This document shows positions 63,627-64,000 of a stretch of 64,000 nucleotides of DNA, in pieces. Source of the stretch: Blepharisma stoltei (taxonomy: Eukaryota; Ciliophora; Heterotrichea; Heterotrichida; Blepharismidae); contig CAJZBQ010000037.1 in the NCBI GenBank assembly GCA_914767885.1, forward strand, positions 372,001 to 436,000. The letters run 5' to 3'. Under the pieces are notes generated by a model. That model worked only from the letters and a program-made list of their open reading frames with translations, did not search any database and was not told the origin of the DNA. Made by a program: the position numbers and the translations under genes. Each line of letters opens with the position of its first letter. Position 1 is the first letter of the stretch.

Positions 63627-64000
63627 TAACTCCCCCCCCCCCCCTCCGTGAGCGAACAAAACCATTAGAAAAATCGCCATTTTTTGACCAAAAACCCACC
63701 CTCCGTGAGTGAACAAAAATTTTTTTAATAGAAAAAATTTTAATGGAAAAAAATTTTGATATATAAGTGATAATTAGTATAATGAAATCTAGAGCTAATT
63801 CTGTTTAATTTTAAACAAATTGCGTTTTAAAACATAAATTTTGCAAATTAAATTAATATTTGCTTCCCAAATTTTTGCAAATTAGGATTTTTTTAAATTT
63901 CGAAAAAAAATATTTTTTATCAAATTTATATATAAATTTTTTTTAAAAAAAAAAATTAACCCCCCTCCGTGAGCGAACAAAATTTTTTTGTTCGCTCACG
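63627..64000 (+). mobile_element. MITE family 1, inner copy, 3' tip cut by the window end
   Basis: CTAACTCCCCC with two direct motifs, normal core and the start of the 3' inverted pair. Inserted at TA inside the outer copy. The motif here is partly the GTGAGCGAAC variant also seen at 43688. Confidence 0.93.

Overview
The window reads as germline (micronuclear) DNA of a heterotrich ciliate close to Blepharisma. Three lines of evidence support this. (1) UGA is read as tryptophan and UAA/UAG are the stops: nearly every long gene has internal TGA codons, and at one aligned column of the three B-box/kelch paralogs two copies have TGA (near 6336 and 7856) and the third has TGG (near 9189). (2) Introns are 15-17 nt with GT..AG ends (15912-15926, 20611-20625, 56944-56958, 60794-60808). 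(3) Genes are packed tightly in AT-rich DNA but are broken by insertions that must be removed for the protein to be continuous, as expected of internal eliminated sequences (IESs). The species is inferred from general knowledge of ciliate codes and introns, not from a database match.

Layout. 1-5163: three minus-strand genes, the last a CCDC61/VFL3 basal-body protein. 5619-9909: three tandem B-box/kelch paralogs, two of them damaged. 10310-18603: PLAC8 protein, ribosomal protein eL20, a TPR/IQ protein, a double-FHA protein, a CEP70-like protein and a hypothetical. 18743-25515: cyclic-nucleotide phosphodiesterase, FYVE-like coiled-coil protein, coiled-coil protein, RNF141-like RING protein and AP endonuclease. 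25699-42139: two giant tandem paralogs with Notch-type LNR repeats, a beta-helix repeat region, a cysteine-rich module and multipass membrane C-termini. 42439-52574: ubiquitin protease, two hypotheticals, an RCC1-repeat protein, dephospho-CoA kinase, two small proteins and Bax inhibitor-1. 52575-59859: MITE-rich spacers around eS24, a HEAT-repeat protein and a 54-residue uS14. 60046-64000: coiled-coil protein and an ICK/MAK-type kinase cut by the window end.

Insertions fall into clear classes. (a) A TA-bounded MITE of about 240-390 bp, about 13 copies, carrying several copies of one 20-bp motif; it is plausibly the abundant pogo-derived MITE reported from Blepharisma germline DNA, but identity cannot be tested here. 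(b) A second MITE with the same layout built on an unrelated motif (56116-56673). (c) Ten GC-richer retroposon-like elements (307-727 bp) flanked by 10-16 bp direct repeats, sharing a 5' start like AAATAAAATGG and often ending in short TTAA-type tails. (d) A 222-bp palindromic element. (e) Short TA-bounded IESs of 64-145 bp. Removing these restores a whole number of codons in CCDC61, the TPR, FHA, RING, USP, RCC1 and coiled-coil genes and both giant genes; the phosphodiesterase is left one base out of frame.

The most striking observation is a MITE at 41675-42045 that splits a 15-nt intron of the second giant gene, so DNA excision must rebuild the intron before RNA splicing can occur. No tRNA, rRNA, CRISPR array or bacterial-type operon was found.
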